A stretch of DNA of 64,000 bases, from assembly GCF_002087235.1 (NCBI RefSeq), contig NZ_MUIO01000074.1:20193-84192 (forward strand). Reading direction: 5' to 3'. The stretch comes from Pseudomonas floridensis (GTDB taxonomy: Bacteria; Pseudomonadota; Gammaproteobacteria; Pseudomonadales; Pseudomonadaceae). This document shows, piece by piece, positions 14,926 to 23,943 of the stretch (its first letter is position 1; every line of letters begins with the position of its first letter). The position numbers and the translations under genes were made by a program. The notes under the pieces were generated by a model. That model saw only the letters and a list, made by a program, of their open reading frames with translations. It was not told the origin of the DNA and made no database searches.

Positions 14926-16065
14926 ATGTCGTCCAATAAAAGCCTCGTTCTCGCCCTGTGTATCGCCGTCACCGGCTGTGCTCAAACCCCTCAATCCGAT
15001 TCCGCTGCGACTGAAGGCCACTGGTGGCAATTCGGTTCGGGCAGCGCAGCCGACGATGTGTCTGCAAAGGCTCCGGCTTCCAGCCCGGCACCTGCTGCAC
15101 CGGTTGCCAAGGCAACTGATGCACCCGCACCGGCCGGCGAAGCGAAGAGCGGCAAGTCCTGGTACTGGCCGTTCGGTTCCGATGACGCCACTGCGGCCAA
15201 GCCTGACGCCGTTGCCAGCAAGCCTGCCGACAAGCCAGCGCTGGTCGCGAAATCCGAAGCCGACAAGACCTGGTGGTGGCCTTTCGGCAGTTCGGAAGCC
15301 AAAAAGGACGAGCCAAAGGCGCTGCCGATGCCCGATCCGAAAGTGACCAAGGCCTGGCTGGATGAATACGAGCCACGCGTGCGTGCCGCCATCAAGGACA
15401 CTCCGTTCGAGCTGGAACGTCGCGACGACCTGCTGGCGATCACCGCACCGGTAGACAGCTCGTTCAACCCGGATCGTCCGGCCATGTTGCTGCCGGTCAC
15501 TCTGGGCCCGATCACCCGTCTGGCCAAAGCGGTCGAGGGTGACAAGAGATCGGCTGTACTCATTCTGGGCCACGCCGACACGTCGGGCCCTACCGACGCC
15601 AACCAGAAAATCAGCCAGGAACGTGCGCAATCGGTTGCTGCGATCTTCCGTCTCAGCGGCCTTGAGCGCCAGCGCCTGAGTCAGCGCGGCATGGGCGCCG
15701 TGATGCCACGTGCCGCCAACGACAGCGCGCAGGGTCGCGCGCTCAACCGCCGTGTCGAAATCCTCATGACGCCGCAGGACACCATGGTTGCGCTGATGAG
15801 CCGCTATGCGCTGCCGCCGGTTGCACCGACCATGGTCGCGACTCAGGACGTCAAGCCTGTCGTGCCCGCGGCCGTTCCTGCCAAGAAGGCTGCGCCCGCC
15901 AAGAAGGACACCGCCAAGAAAGCTGCACCGGCCAAGGCTAAGGCCACCACAGCCAAGAAGGCAGCGCCGGCCAAGACCACCGCGGCGGCGAAAAAGCCTG
16001 CAGCGGCCAAGACTCCGGCCAAGGATGCAGCTGCCAAGAAGACCGATACCCAGGCCAGCAACTGA
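14926..16065 (+). CDS. OmpA-domain lipoprotein with W-F-G-S repeats and a basic Ala/Lys/Pro tail
   Basis: 379 residues. A lipobox (AVTGC, Cys18) marks a lipoprotein. Residues 30-130 are Ala/Pro-rich and hold three aromatic repeats: WWQFGS (33-38), WYWPFGS (79-85) and WWWPFGS (116-122). Residues about 190-300 form an OmpA-C peptidoglycan-binding domain (LILGHADTSGPTDANQKIS, ERAQSVAAIF, GRALNRRVEI). The last 60 residues repeat PAKKAA-like units, resembling the histone H1-like tails of AlgP-type proteins. It probably tethers the outer membrane to peptidoglycan; the basic tail could contact acidic cell-wall or surface polymers. That last point is inference. Confidence 0.85.
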   Translation: MSSNKSLVLALCIAVTGCAQTPQSDSAATEGHWWQFGSGSAADDVSAKAPASSPAPAAPVAKATDAPAPAGEAKSGKSWYWPFGSDDATAAKPDAVASKPADKPALVAKSEADKTWWWPFGSSEAKKDEPKALPMPDPKVTKAWLDEYEPRVRAAIKDTPFELERRDDLLAITAPVDSSFNPDRPAMLLPVTLGPITRLAKAVEGDKRSAVLILGHADTSGPTDANQKISQERAQSVAAIFRLSGLERQRLSQRGMGAVMPRAANDSAQGRALNRRVEILMTPQDTMVALMSRYALPPVAPTMVATQDVKPVVPAAVPAKKAAPAKKDTAKKAAPAKAKATTAKKAAPAKTTAAAKKPAAAKTPAKDAAAKKTDTQASN

Positions 16066-16083
16066 TCCTGTCGTCACCCTTAT

Positions 16084-16107
16084 CATTCCCATGCTTGCGT
16101 GGGAATG
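16084..16107. repeat. Palindromic intergenic repeat (possible terminator of the OmpA-like gene)
   Basis: cattccca and tgggaatg flank a short loop, extending to an 11-pair stem with one G-T pair. It resembles the common GTTCCCACGC...GCGTGGGAATG palindromes scattered in P. syringae and P. fluorescens genomes. It lies 19 bases after the stop at 16065. No U-run follows. Confidence 0.55.
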
Positions 16108-16264
16108 CCTCCCCCAGACGCGCTGCGTGTAATGTGCCGTAGCGAGTCACCATTGCATGCGATCCCCAGGGGTGACGCGCCGGGCTCTGCAGGAAAAGTG
16201 GCCGCGCTCGCCGACTTTTCGTACAGAGCCTAAGATTTGTAGTCGCAAACTCAGGAATGACACC

Positions 16265-16912
16265 ATGACCCAGACCCTGGCTGACATGCGTCGTGACTAC
16301 ACACGCGACGGTTTGACCGAAGCACAGTCACCGGACGAGCCGTTTGCCCTGTTTCACCAATGGTTCGCCGAAGCGGTGCAAACCGAACAGGCACCGGTGG
16401 AAGCCAACGCCATGACTCTGGCGACGGTTGATGAAGAAGGGCGTCCGCACTGCCGGGTGCTCTTGCTCAAGGGGCTCGATACTCAAGGGTTCACCTTTTT
16501 CACCAACTACGACAGCGCCAAGGGGCAGCAACTGGCTGCGCGTCCGTTCGCGGCGATGACGTTCTTCTGGCCGACCCTCGAACGGCAGGTGCGTATCGAA
16601 GGCCGGGTGGTGAAGGTCAGCGCTCAGGAGTCGGACGCCTATTATCAGGTCCGGCCGCTGGGCAGTCGGCTCGGGGCCTGGGCGTCTCCGCAGAGTCGGG
16701 TGATCGCCGACCGAGAAGAACTCGAGGGGCTGATCAGACAGACCGAGCAGCGCTTTCTCGATACCGCGCCTCATTGCCCGGAGCACTGGGGTGGGTATCG
16801 CCTGCTGCCGGAGCGAATCGAGTTCTGGCAGGGCCGTTCGAGCCGCCTTCATGACCGTTTGAACTATCGTTTGATAGAGGGCCAATGGACGCGCGAGCGT
16901 TTGGCGCCCTGA
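16265..16912 (+). CDS. pdxH: Pyridoxamine 5'-phosphate oxidase
   Basis: 215 residues from the ATG at 16265; an upstream in-frame ATG at 16157 adds a low-complexity stretch absent from the family. It makes pyridoxal 5'-phosphate from the pyridoxine or pyridoxamine phosphate forms, using FMN. FMN and substrate residues are visible in CRVLLLKGLDTQGFTFFTNYDSAKGQQ, FWPTLERQVRIEGRV and the C-terminal FWQGRSSRLHDR ... RERLAP end. Size and ending are standard for PdxH. Confidence 0.96.
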   Translation: MTQTLADMRRDYTRDGLTEAQSPDEPFALFHQWFAEAVQTEQAPVEANAMTLATVDEEGRPHCRVLLLKGLDTQGFTFFTNYDSAKGQQLAARPFAAMTFFWPTLERQVRIEGRVVKVSAQESDAYYQVRPLGSRLGAWASPQSRVIADREELEGLIRQTEQRFLDTAPHCPEHWGGYRLLPERIEFWQGRSSRLHDRLNYRLIEGQWTRERLAP

Positions 16913-17059
16913 TTGAATTATTTGTCTGCCGGGCCGTCTGAGCGTTACGTAGGTTGTCGCTGTATGGCGCCTGAATGAATTTAAATTGCGGAACGAGGGT
17001 CGTGACAGTGCCCGCCCTGGGTAGTCTAATGGCCACTAGTTCCTCTGGAGATACCTTTT

Positions 17060-17524
17060 ATGCGCAAGTCTGCTCTTCTGGTTGCATCGTTCACTGCCAT
17101 GGCGTTGACGTTGGGCGGCTGTACTTCGAATCTCACCGGTGACTCGTATTCCCGTGATGAAGCCAGAACCGTACAGACTGTACGCATGGGCACTGTCGAG
17201 TCGTTGCGTCCCGTGAAAATCGAAGGCACCAAGACCCCAATCGGTGCCGGTGCAGGTGCCGTCGTCGGCGGTGTCGGCGGCAGTGCCATCGGTGGCGGTC
17301 GTGGCAGCGTCGTGGCTGCGGTGATCGGCGCAGTTGCGGGTGGCTTGCTGGGTTCCGCGACTGAAGAAGGCCTGACCCGTACCCAAGGCGTCGAGATCAC
17401 CGTTCGCGAAGATGACGGCAGCATGCGCGCCTATGTTCAGCAGGTTCAGGAAAACGAGATTTTCCGGGTCGGCGAGCGGGTACGCATCATGACCGTCAAC
17501 GGCACGAGCCGCGTGACTCATTGA
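17060..17524 (+). CDS. slyB: SlyB-like glycine-zipper outer-membrane lipoprotein
   Basis: 154 residues with a lipobox (TLGGC, Cys21). Residues 61-105 form a glycine-zipper 2TM segment (IGAGAGAVVGGVGGSAIGGG ... VIGAVAGGLLG). The C-terminal part (EITVREDDGSMRAYVQQ ... FRVGERVRIM) matches the Pcp/SlyB family. SlyB proteins stabilise the outer membrane under stress and are often controlled by PhoPQ in enteric bacteria. Single gene, followed by a strong terminator. Confidence 0.9.
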   Translation: MRKSALLVASFTAMALTLGGCTSNLTGDSYSRDEARTVQTVRMGTVESLRPVKIEGTKTPIGAGAGAVVGGVGGSAIGGGRGSVVAAVIGAVAGGLLGSATEEGLTRTQGVEITVREDDGSMRAYVQQVQENEIFRVGERVRIMTVNGTSRVTH

Positions 17525-17542
17525 TCGGTAGCGATTCCAACA

Positions 17543-17573
17543 AAACCCCGAGTCGAAAGACTCGGGGTTTTTT
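17543..17573 (+). terminator. Rho-independent terminator after slyB
   Basis: AAACCCCGAGTC and GACTCGGGGTTT are perfect complements around a GAAA tetraloop, followed by a run of T. It may also serve nhaA from the other side. Confidence 0.9.
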
Positions 17574-17592
17574 GTGTCTGTCATACCGGTTT

Positions 17593-18765
17593 TCAGCGCG
17601 GCGATGAGGCCTTGCAAGCCATTGCCATCACCGCGTAGCCGATAATGGCCGACAGTATCGAACCGGTCAAAATGCCCATCCGGTCTTCACCCGCATACGC
17701 ACTGACGCCCGGTTCGAATGCCAGTGAACCGACGAACAGGCTCATGGTGAAGCCAATGCCGCACAGGATCGAAACGCCGAGCACGTGGCCCCAGTTTGCC
17801 TCTTTGGGCAGGGCGGCTACCCGCGTCCTGACCGCCAGCCATGTCAGTCCGAACACGCCCAGGGTCTTGCCCAGCAGTAGGCCCGCCGCAATGCCCATGG
17901 GCACCGGATGGATGAAGCTGTCCAGGGTTATTCCAGCCAGCGACACGCCGGCATTGGCGAATGCGAACAGCGGCAGAATGGCGTACGCGACCCATGGGTG
18001 CAGCGCGTGCTCCAGAGTCAGCAGTGGTGAACCCTTGGCCCGGGTGCGAAGCGGAATACAGAATGCCAGCACCACGCCTGCCAGCGTCGCGTGGATTCCG
18101 CTTTTCAGCACACAAACCCACAGCACCAGGCCCACTAGCAGATAGGGCGCCAGTCTGGACACGCCGAAACGGTTCATTGCGATCAGCGCGACGATAGAGG
18201 CCCCTGCCAGCATCAGCGAGGTGTGTGACAGCTCGCCTGAATACACCAGTGCAATGACAATGATCGCGCCCAGATCGTCGATGATTGCCAGGGTCATCAG
18301 AAACAATTTCAGGGACACCGGTACGCGCTTTCCCAGCAGCGCCAGAACACCAAGTGCGAAGGCGATGTCGGTCGCCATCGGAATGGCCCAGCCGTTCAAA
18401 GCTTCGGCGTTGCCTGTATTCAGCGCAACATAGATCAGCGCTGGAACTACCATACCGCCAAGTGCGGCAGCACCGGGCAGGATTATTTGCGAAGGTTTCG
18501 ACAGGTGGCCTTCCAGGACTTCACGTTTGACTTCCAGACCTATGACCAGAAAGAACAGCGCCATCAGGCCGTCGTTGATCCATAACAGCAACGGTTTGTT
18601 GATTTGCAGTGCGCCGATCCAGGTGGCGACCGGTGTATCGAGAAAGGCCATGTAGAGCCAGGACAATGGCGAATTGTTGATGATCAGGGCCAGTGCGGCA
18701 GCGGCGATCAATAGCAGGCCGCCGGCTGCTTCAAGCTGAAAAAAGCGTGTAATGGTATTTCGCAT
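17593..18765 (-). CDS. nhaA: Na+/H+ antiporter NhaA
   Basis: 390 residues from the ATG at 18765 (MRNTITRFFQLEAAGGLLL), which matches the usual NhaA start and length. Alternatives at 18777 and a GTG at 18807 exist in frame. NhaA expels Na+ or Li+ in exchange for protons in the inner membrane. Typical motifs are NDGLMALFFLVIGLEVKRE and AIPMATDIAFALGVLALLG, and TLAIIDDLGAIIVIA with the paired aspartates of the ion site. About twelve membrane segments are evident. Its upstream region is AT-rich. Confidence 0.95.
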   Translation of the reverse strand: MRNTITRFFQLEAAGGLLLIAAAALALIINNSPLSWLYMAFLDTPVATWIGALQINKPLLLWINDGLMALFFLVIGLEVKREVLEGHLSKPSQIILPGAAALGGMVVPALIYVALNTGNAEALNGWAIPMATDIAFALGVLALLGKRVPVSLKLFLMTLAIIDDLGAIIVIALVYSGELSHTSLMLAGASIVALIAMNRFGVSRLAPYLLVGLVLWVCVLKSGIHATLAGVVLAFCIPLRTRAKGSPLLTLEHALHPWVAYAILPLFAFANAGVSLAGITLDSFIHPVPMGIAAGLLLGKTLGVFGLTWLAVRTRVAALPKEANWGHVLGVSILCGIGFTMSLFVGSLAFEPGVSAYAGEDRMGILTGSILSAIIGYAVMAMACKASSPR

Positions 18766-18807
18766 GGGCGCGACCATTCTCCGTATCCGGTAAAAAGAGG
18801 CCGTCAC

Positions 18808-19089
18808 CGTAACGCGTTGAAAGAGAAGTTAAAACAAAAGTTATAGTCGTTTTTGATCTAAAAATGACGGCTGTATGGGAAGCCGGAAGAGTCTAATTAA
18901 TGTGTAACTTATTAAGTCTTAATCAGGTCTTTTTTGTATGTAGGAGATTTCCCAAAGACTCTTTTTATTACGTAATTGTAACTTTATAAGTTCAGTCGGC
19001 AGTGGTTGGGTATTACTGTAAACGGTGTGACGTTGATGTCACGGTCGCACTGTGTGGCAGTGCGGCCGAGAACACCATTCAGGACGGGC
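18808..19089. other. AT-rich intergenic region upstream of nhaA
   Basis: No gene was supported here. The stretch 18830-18990 is clearly richer in A and T than the flanks and probably holds the nhaA promoter. Near 19030-19045, gtgac and gtcac form a small dyad (gtgacgttgatgtcac) downstream of the flavoprotein gene stop; it has no T-run and is not a convincing terminator. An sRNA cannot be excluded but no terminator or known regulatory box supports one. Confidence 0.4.
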
Positions 19090-20703
19090 TCAGCCCTCGA
19101 TCCCCAGCATGTCGCGTACCAGCGCCTCGGCGATACGAATCCCGTCGACACCCGCCGACAGAATGCCGCCGGCGTAACCCGCGCCTTCACCGGCCGGGTA
19201 CAGGCCCTTGGTGTTGAGGCTTTGCATGTTCGGGCCTCGGGTAATGCGTAGTGGTGCGGATGTGCGGGTTTCGATACCGGTCAGCACGGCATCGTGCAGC
19301 GAGAAGCCCTTGATCTGCTTGTCGAACGCTGGCAGCGCTTCACGAATGGCGTCGATGGCGAAAGCCGGCAAGGCCTCGGCCAGATCGACCAGTTTCACCC
19401 CTGGCTTGTACGAAGGTTCGACACTGCCCAGCGCCGTAGAGGCTTTGCCTGCGATGAAGTCACCGACCAGTTGCGCGGGTGCCTCGTAGGTGCTGCCACC
19501 CAGCAGATAAGCATGAGACTCAAGGCGTTCCTGCAATTCGATACCCGCCAGCGGGCTGCCTGGAAAATCCTGTTCCGGCGTGATGCCGACCACGATGCCC
19601 GAGTTGGCGTTGCGCTCGTTGCGCGAGTACTGGCTCATGCCGTTGGTGACCACACGGTTTGGTTCGGACGTTGCAGCCACCACCGTACCGCCAGGGCACA
19701 TGCAGAAGCTGTAGACCGAACGGCCATTGCTGGCGTGGTGCACCAGCTTGTAGTCCGCAGCGCCCAGTTTCGGGTGCCCGGCGTATTTGCCCAGGCGGGC
19801 ACGGTCGATCAGCGACTGCGGGTGCTCGATACGGAAGCCCACCGAAAACGGTTTGGCCTCCATGAACACGCCACGGCCGTGCAGCATGCGGAAGGTGTCA
19901 CGGGCACTGTGACCCAGCGCGAGAATGACGTGACGTGACGCAATCCGTTCGCCGCCATCGAGCACCACGCCCTGTAATTGACCGTCTTCGATCGTCAGGT
20001 CGGTGACACGTTGCTGGAAGCGCACTTCGCCGCCGAGCGTTTCAATCTGGTGACGCATGTTTTCGACGACGCCGGTCAGGCGGAAAGTGCCGATGTGCGG
20101 TTTGCTGACATAGAGGATCTCTTCCGGCGCGCCGGCTTTGACGAACTCGTGCAGCACTTTGCGACCGTGAAAGTAAGGGTCCTTGATCTGGCTGTAGAGC
20201 TTGCCGTCAGAGAAGGTGCCCGCGCCGCCTTCGCCAAACTGAACGTTGGACTCCGGGTTGAGCACGTTCTTGCGCCACAGGCCCCAAGTATCCTTGGTGC
20301 GCTGTCGCACTTCCTTGCCGCGTTCGAGGATGATCGGTTTGAAACCCATCTGCGCCAGCAACAAGCCCGCGAAGATCCCGCAGGGACCGAAGCCCACGAC
20401 CACCGGCCGCTCGCTCAGGTCTTCGGGGGCGTGGCCCACCACCTTGTAGCTGATGTCGGGTGCCGGGCCGACATGACGGTCATTGGCCAGCTTGCGCAAC
20501 AAGGCGTCTTCGTCACGGACCTGAAAGTCGATGGTGTAAATGAAGCACAGTTCGGAGGACTTCTTGCGCGCATCGTAGCTGCGCTTGAACAGCGTGAAGT
20601 CCAGCAATTCGCTGCTGTCGATGCCCAGGCGTTGCAAGAGGGCAGGGCGCAGGTCTTCGTCCGGATGATCGATCGGCAGCTTGAGTTCGGTGATTCGTAA
20701 CAT
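19090..20703 (-). CDS. NAD(P)/FAD-dependent oxidoreductase
   Basis: 537 residues from MLRITELKLP at 20703; a longer frame to 20751 has no better ribosome site. Residues about 98-125 form a dinucleotide-binding motif (PVVVGFGPCGIFAGLLLAQMG) with an Ile-Leu-Glu after it, and ILALGHSARDTF and LYPAGEGAGYAGGILSAGVDG are further FAD contacts near the C terminus. The family resembles uncharacterised FAD dehydrogenases related to the Bacteroides AF_0499/COG2509 group. Substrate unknown. Single gene. Confidence 0.85.
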   Translation of the reverse strand: MLRITELKLPIDHPDEDLRPALLQRLGIDSSELLDFTLFKRSYDARKKSSELCFIYTIDFQVRDEDALLRKLANDRHVGPAPDISYKVVGHAPEDLSERPVVVGFGPCGIFAGLLLAQMGFKPIILERGKEVRQRTKDTWGLWRKNVLNPESNVQFGEGGAGTFSDGKLYSQIKDPYFHGRKVLHEFVKAGAPEEILYVSKPHIGTFRLTGVVENMRHQIETLGGEVRFQQRVTDLTIEDGQLQGVVLDGGERIASRHVILALGHSARDTFRMLHGRGVFMEAKPFSVGFRIEHPQSLIDRARLGKYAGHPKLGAADYKLVHHASNGRSVYSFCMCPGGTVVAATSEPNRVVTNGMSQYSRNERNANSGIVVGITPEQDFPGSPLAGIELQERLESHAYLLGGSTYEAPAQLVGDFIAGKASTALGSVEPSYKPGVKLVDLAEALPAFAIDAIREALPAFDKQIKGFSLHDAVLTGIETRTSAPLRITRGPNMQSLNTKGLYPAGEGAGYAGGILSAGVDGIRIAEALVRDMLGIEG

Positions 20704-20856
20704 TAAGGGGTCCAGTTTTCGGGCCGCAGGTTCAGCCCGACAGCACTTCAAGAACCGGCGATTATAAGCGCTGAACCCCTTGGGCGGCGAGTCGGGGTGT
20801 GCAGTCTTGGCGATGACGGGTGCCGTCGGTCGCCAAAATCGTTGCCCCGCGAGGCA

Positions 20857-21537
20857 TCAGTCGTCTCGCGAACCGCCGTAATAGCCACAGCCGCGCTGGG
20901 CCTGACCGTTGAGGCGCAGTTCGGCGGTCAGGTGCTGCACCGAGCCATTGACGCTGTCGATGCAGCGTTGAGGCGCCACCCATAGCTCGATGCGCTGGTT
21001 GTTGGCTTCGCTGCTGACGCTGAAACTGCCGTCCGGCAGTTGTTCTTCCAGATACGGCACTGCCAACGGAGGCTGACCTTCGCGCTCGAGCACCATGCCC
21101 TTGCCGCTGACATTGACGTTCCACGCTGGCTTGTTGCCGTTGACGTGCAGGGTCAGGCGCTTGAAGTTGAGGTCTTCGCAAGCCTGCCCGGGACGCTCGA
21201 CGCGGTACACCTGATGCAGGTCCAGTTGACCGTCACTGTTAACAGCCTTGCTGGCGGTGAATGAGCCACGCAAATCGGCGAACACGCGACCCTTGCTGTC
21301 TGCCAGACTGGCAGCCTCCTGAAGGAGGCCGGTGTTGTTGCGGTCCTTGACTGCATAGCGACGCTGTTCGTTGCAGGGCTTGAACATCAATTGCCCGTTC
21401 TCGCCGGTCAGGTCGCCCTGCATGCGGATCATGCCGGCCGTTGAAACTTTCGGTGTGTCGGCCTTGATGCCGAGCATCTGGCATCCGGCGAATAGCGGCA
21501 GAAGAGCGAATACGAGGACGGAACGAGCAGCGAACAT
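20857..21537 (-). CDS. Lipoprotein of the COG3650 type
   Basis: 226 residues with lipobox FAGC (Cys19). Residues 35-70 (GDLTGENGQLMFKPCNEQRRY) and 135-225 contain repeated small strands and two paired cysteines (PCNEQ, PGQACED, PQRCIDS, RGCGYYGGS), which resemble the COG3650 lipoprotein family. Probably periplasmic-facing. No function is known. Confidence 0.7.
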   Translation of the reverse strand: MFAARSVLVFALLPLFAGCQMLGIKADTPKVSTAGMIRMQGDLTGENGQLMFKPCNEQRRYAVKDRNNTGLLQEAASLADSKGRVFADLRGSFTASKAVNSDGQLDLHQVYRVERPGQACEDLNFKRLTLHVNGNKPAWNVNVSGKGMVLEREGQPPLAVPYLEEQLPDGSFSVSSEANNQRIELWVAPQRCIDSVNGSVQHLTAELRLNGQAQRGCGYYGGSRDD

Positions 21538-21587
21538 GAGGCGGGTCTCCAGACAGGTGCCGCCACGTTACGCAGACTGTTGCCGCA

Positions 21588-22187
21588 TCACAAGACCTGA
21601 TATGTCCGGCCGGTGTGCATGCCTTCTACGCTTCTGGCGTAGGCCAGTGCCACGTCGGCAGCCGCAACAGGCTTGAAGCCCCGGAAGTAGGGCGCGTATT
21701 TGTCCATGGATTCGAGCAGCACGGTCGGGCTGACCGAATTCACACGCATGCCGCGCGGCAGTTCGATGGCCGCTGCCCGCACGAAGGCGTCGATGGCGCC
21801 ATTGACCAGGCTGGCCGAAATGCCGGAAAGAATCGGTTCCTGACTCAGCACCCCGGAGGTGAAGGTGAATGATGCGCCGTCATTGGCAAACTCTTTACCG
21901 ATCAGCAGCAGATTGACCTGGCCCATCAACTTATCCTGCAAACCCAGGGCGAAGTCGGCTTCGCTCATGCTGTCCAGCGGCACGAATTTCACACTGCCGG
22001 CGGCGCAGATCAACGCATCGAAACGGCCTACGCGCTCGAACAAGGCGCGGATCGAGGCACTGTCACTGATGTCGACACGCGCATCGCCACCCTTACGGCC
22101 GACTCGCAGGATCTCATGGCGTGGTGCCAGTTCGCGTTCAATCGCCGAGCCTATGGTTCCACTTGCACCAATCAACAGGACTTTCAT
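21588..22187 (-). CDS. Short-chain dehydrogenase/reductase
   Basis: 199 residues. The nucleotide motif GASGTIGSAIERELA at the N terminus, DALICAAGSVKFVPLD in the middle, and SASLVNGAIDAFVRAAAIEL towards the C terminus follow the SDR pattern. The usual YxxxK is replaced by SLVNG(A): the catalytic Tyr and Lys are absent, as in the atypical short SDRs often found next to LysR genes. It is divergent from the 22292 LysR gene, whose product probably controls it. Confidence 0.82.
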   Translation of the reverse strand: MKVLLIGASGTIGSAIERELAPRHEILRVGRKGGDARVDISDSASIRALFERVGRFDALICAAGSVKFVPLDSMSEADFALGLQDKLMGQVNLLLIGKEFANDGASFTFTSGVLSQEPILSGISASLVNGAIDAFVRAAAIELPRGMRVNSVSPTVLLESMDKYAPYFRGFKPVAAADVALAYARSVEGMHTGRTYQVL

Positions 22188-22291
22188 TGCGCCGCTCCAG
22201 ATGGATCACATGAGCCGTCAGTGTAGAAAGCTGGTTAGCCTTCGATAAAGATGCTAATTGGAAACCTTTGGTTCTCTAAAGGAAACAATCC

Positions 22292-23203
22292 ATGAGCGAG
22301 ATGGAGGATCTGGCGGCTTTCGCGGTCCTGATCGAAACAGGCAGTTTCACCTCGGCGGCCTCGCGTCTGGGGTGCAGCAAAGGGCGGTTGTCGAAACGGA
22401 TTTCTCAGTTGGAAAAGACCTACGGCGTACAACTGCTGCACCGTACCACCCGCGCCTTGAGTCTGACGCCGGCGGGACTCGCCTTGCTGCCCCAGGCGCA
22501 GCAGTTGATGACCCACATGGAGCGGGCGCGCGGTATCGTGGCGCTGATGCGTGATGACATGGTGGGTGAGGTGCGCATCACTGCGCCTGTTTCGCTGGGG
22601 GAAACGTTCTTCGACGGTCTGCTGATGGAGTTCTACGACACTTACCCGCAAGTGAAGATCGAACTTGAACTCAATAACAGCCTGCGGGATTTGCGCCGCG
22701 ACGGGTTCGATCTGGCGATACGTTCACAGGTGCCTGGCGACGAACGTCTGGTGGCCCGAACGCTGTTGGCGATGCAGGAACTGACCTGCGCCAGTCCGCG
22801 TTATCTGGATCGACAGGGCTGGCCACAAACGCCGGACGAACTGGCCCGACACCGTTGCCTGATCAACAGTCACTACAGCAGTCGCTACCAGTGGCTTTAT
22901 CACCAGAATCACGAGCTGACACGGGTGCAGGTCGACGGTCCGTTTGCCAGCAATCACTACAGCTTGCTGAAAAAGGCCGCACTGGCCGGTGCCGGTATCG
23001 CTCGGCTACCGTCCTATATGGTGCATGAGGAAATCAACGACGGGCGCTTGCATTGGCTGTTTCGTGATTACCAGACGGCAACCACGCCGATGTTTCTGGT
23101 GCATCCCTACGAAGGGAGCGTTCCCAGGCGGGTGCAGGTGCTGGCGGATTATCTGGTGGGCTGGTTCGAACGCAGCGGTTCGGCGCTGGGGCAGTTGGGC
23201 TGA
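22292..23203 (+). CDS. LysR-family transcriptional regulator
   Basis: 303 residues. An N-terminal winged helix-turn-helix (EDLAAFAVLIETGSFTSAASRLGCSKGRLSKRISQLEK) is followed by the LysR effector domain (about 90-295). It lies divergently 104 bases from the SDR gene, the usual layout for a LysR regulator and its target. Confidence 0.9.
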   Translation: MSEMEDLAAFAVLIETGSFTSAASRLGCSKGRLSKRISQLEKTYGVQLLHRTTRALSLTPAGLALLPQAQQLMTHMERARGIVALMRDDMVGEVRITAPVSLGETFFDGLLMEFYDTYPQVKIELELNNSLRDLRRDGFDLAIRSQVPGDERLVARTLLAMQELTCASPRYLDRQGWPQTPDELARHRCLINSHYSSRYQWLYHQNHELTRVQVDGPFASNHYSLLKKAALAGAGIARLPSYMVHEEINDGRLHWLFRDYQTATTPMFLVHPYEGSVPRRVQVLADYLVGWFERSGSALGQLG

Positions 23204-23241
23204 CTGCGCCCATGCAGAACATGGGCGCAATCATACGACGG

Positions 23242-23943
23242 TTACCCGCCCAGATAGGCGTCTCGCACTTTCGGATCGACCAGCAGTTCTTCGCCGGTGC
23301 CCTGCATGACCACGCGACCGTTCTCCAGTACATAGGCGCGGTCGGCGATTTTCAGCGCCTGGTTGGCGTTCTGTTCGACCAGAAACACGGTCACGCCATC
23401 ACGCCGCAACTGTTCGACGATCTCGAAAATCTGCTGAATGATGATCGGTGCAAGACCCAGCGACGGCTCGTCCAGCAACAGCAACTTGGGCTTGCTCATC
23501 AGCGCGCGGCCAATCGCAAGCATCTGCTGTTCGCCGCCGGACATGGTGCCGCCGCGTTGCGTGAAGCGTTCCTTGAGGCGCGGAAACAGGTGCAGGACCT
23601 TGTCCATCTGCTCCTGATAATCACCCTTTTCGGTGAAAAAACCGCCCATGGCCAGGTTTTCTTCCACGGTCAGGCGGGCGAACACGCGACGGCCTTCCGG
23701 CACGACGGCGATGCTTTTGCGCATGATCACCGATGACTCCTGACCGACCAGTTCCTCACCCATGTAGCGGATGCTGCCGCTCTGGGCGCGAGGCGAGCCG
23801 CACAGGGTCATCAGCAAAGTCGATTTGCCCGCACCGTTGGCGCCGATCAGGGTTACGATTTCGCCTTGACGCACGTCTACATTGACGCTGTGCAGCGCCT
23901 GGATCTTGCCATAGAAAGTGGAAACGTTTTCGAACTGCAGCAT
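23242..23943 (-). CDS. livF: Branched-chain amino acid ABC transporter, ATP-binding protein LivF/BraG
   Basis: 233 residues. Walker A GANGAGKST, signature SGGEQQMLAIGRALM, Walker B LLLLDEPSLGLAP. It is the last gene of the importer operon and its start overlaps the preceding livG stop by one base. With LivG it powers uptake of leucine, isoleucine and valine through the LivHM channel. Confidence 0.95.
   Translation of the reverse strand: MLQFENVSTFYGKIQALHSVNVDVRQGEIVTLIGANGAGKSTLLMTLCGSPRAQSGSIRYMGEELVGQESSVIMRKSIAVVPEGRRVFARLTVEENLAMGGFFTEKGDYQEQMDKVLHLFPRLKERFTQRGGTMSGGEQQMLAIGRALMSKPKLLLLDEPSLGLAPIIIQQIFEIVEQLRRDGVTVFLVEQNANQALKIADRAYVLENGRVVMQGTGEELLVDPKVRDAYLGG

Noticed and set aside
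18830..19000. AT-rich stretch upstream of nhaA as an sRNA gene
   Set aside because: No terminator, no GacA-type or other known control box, and no synteny with a known sRNA that I could recall.
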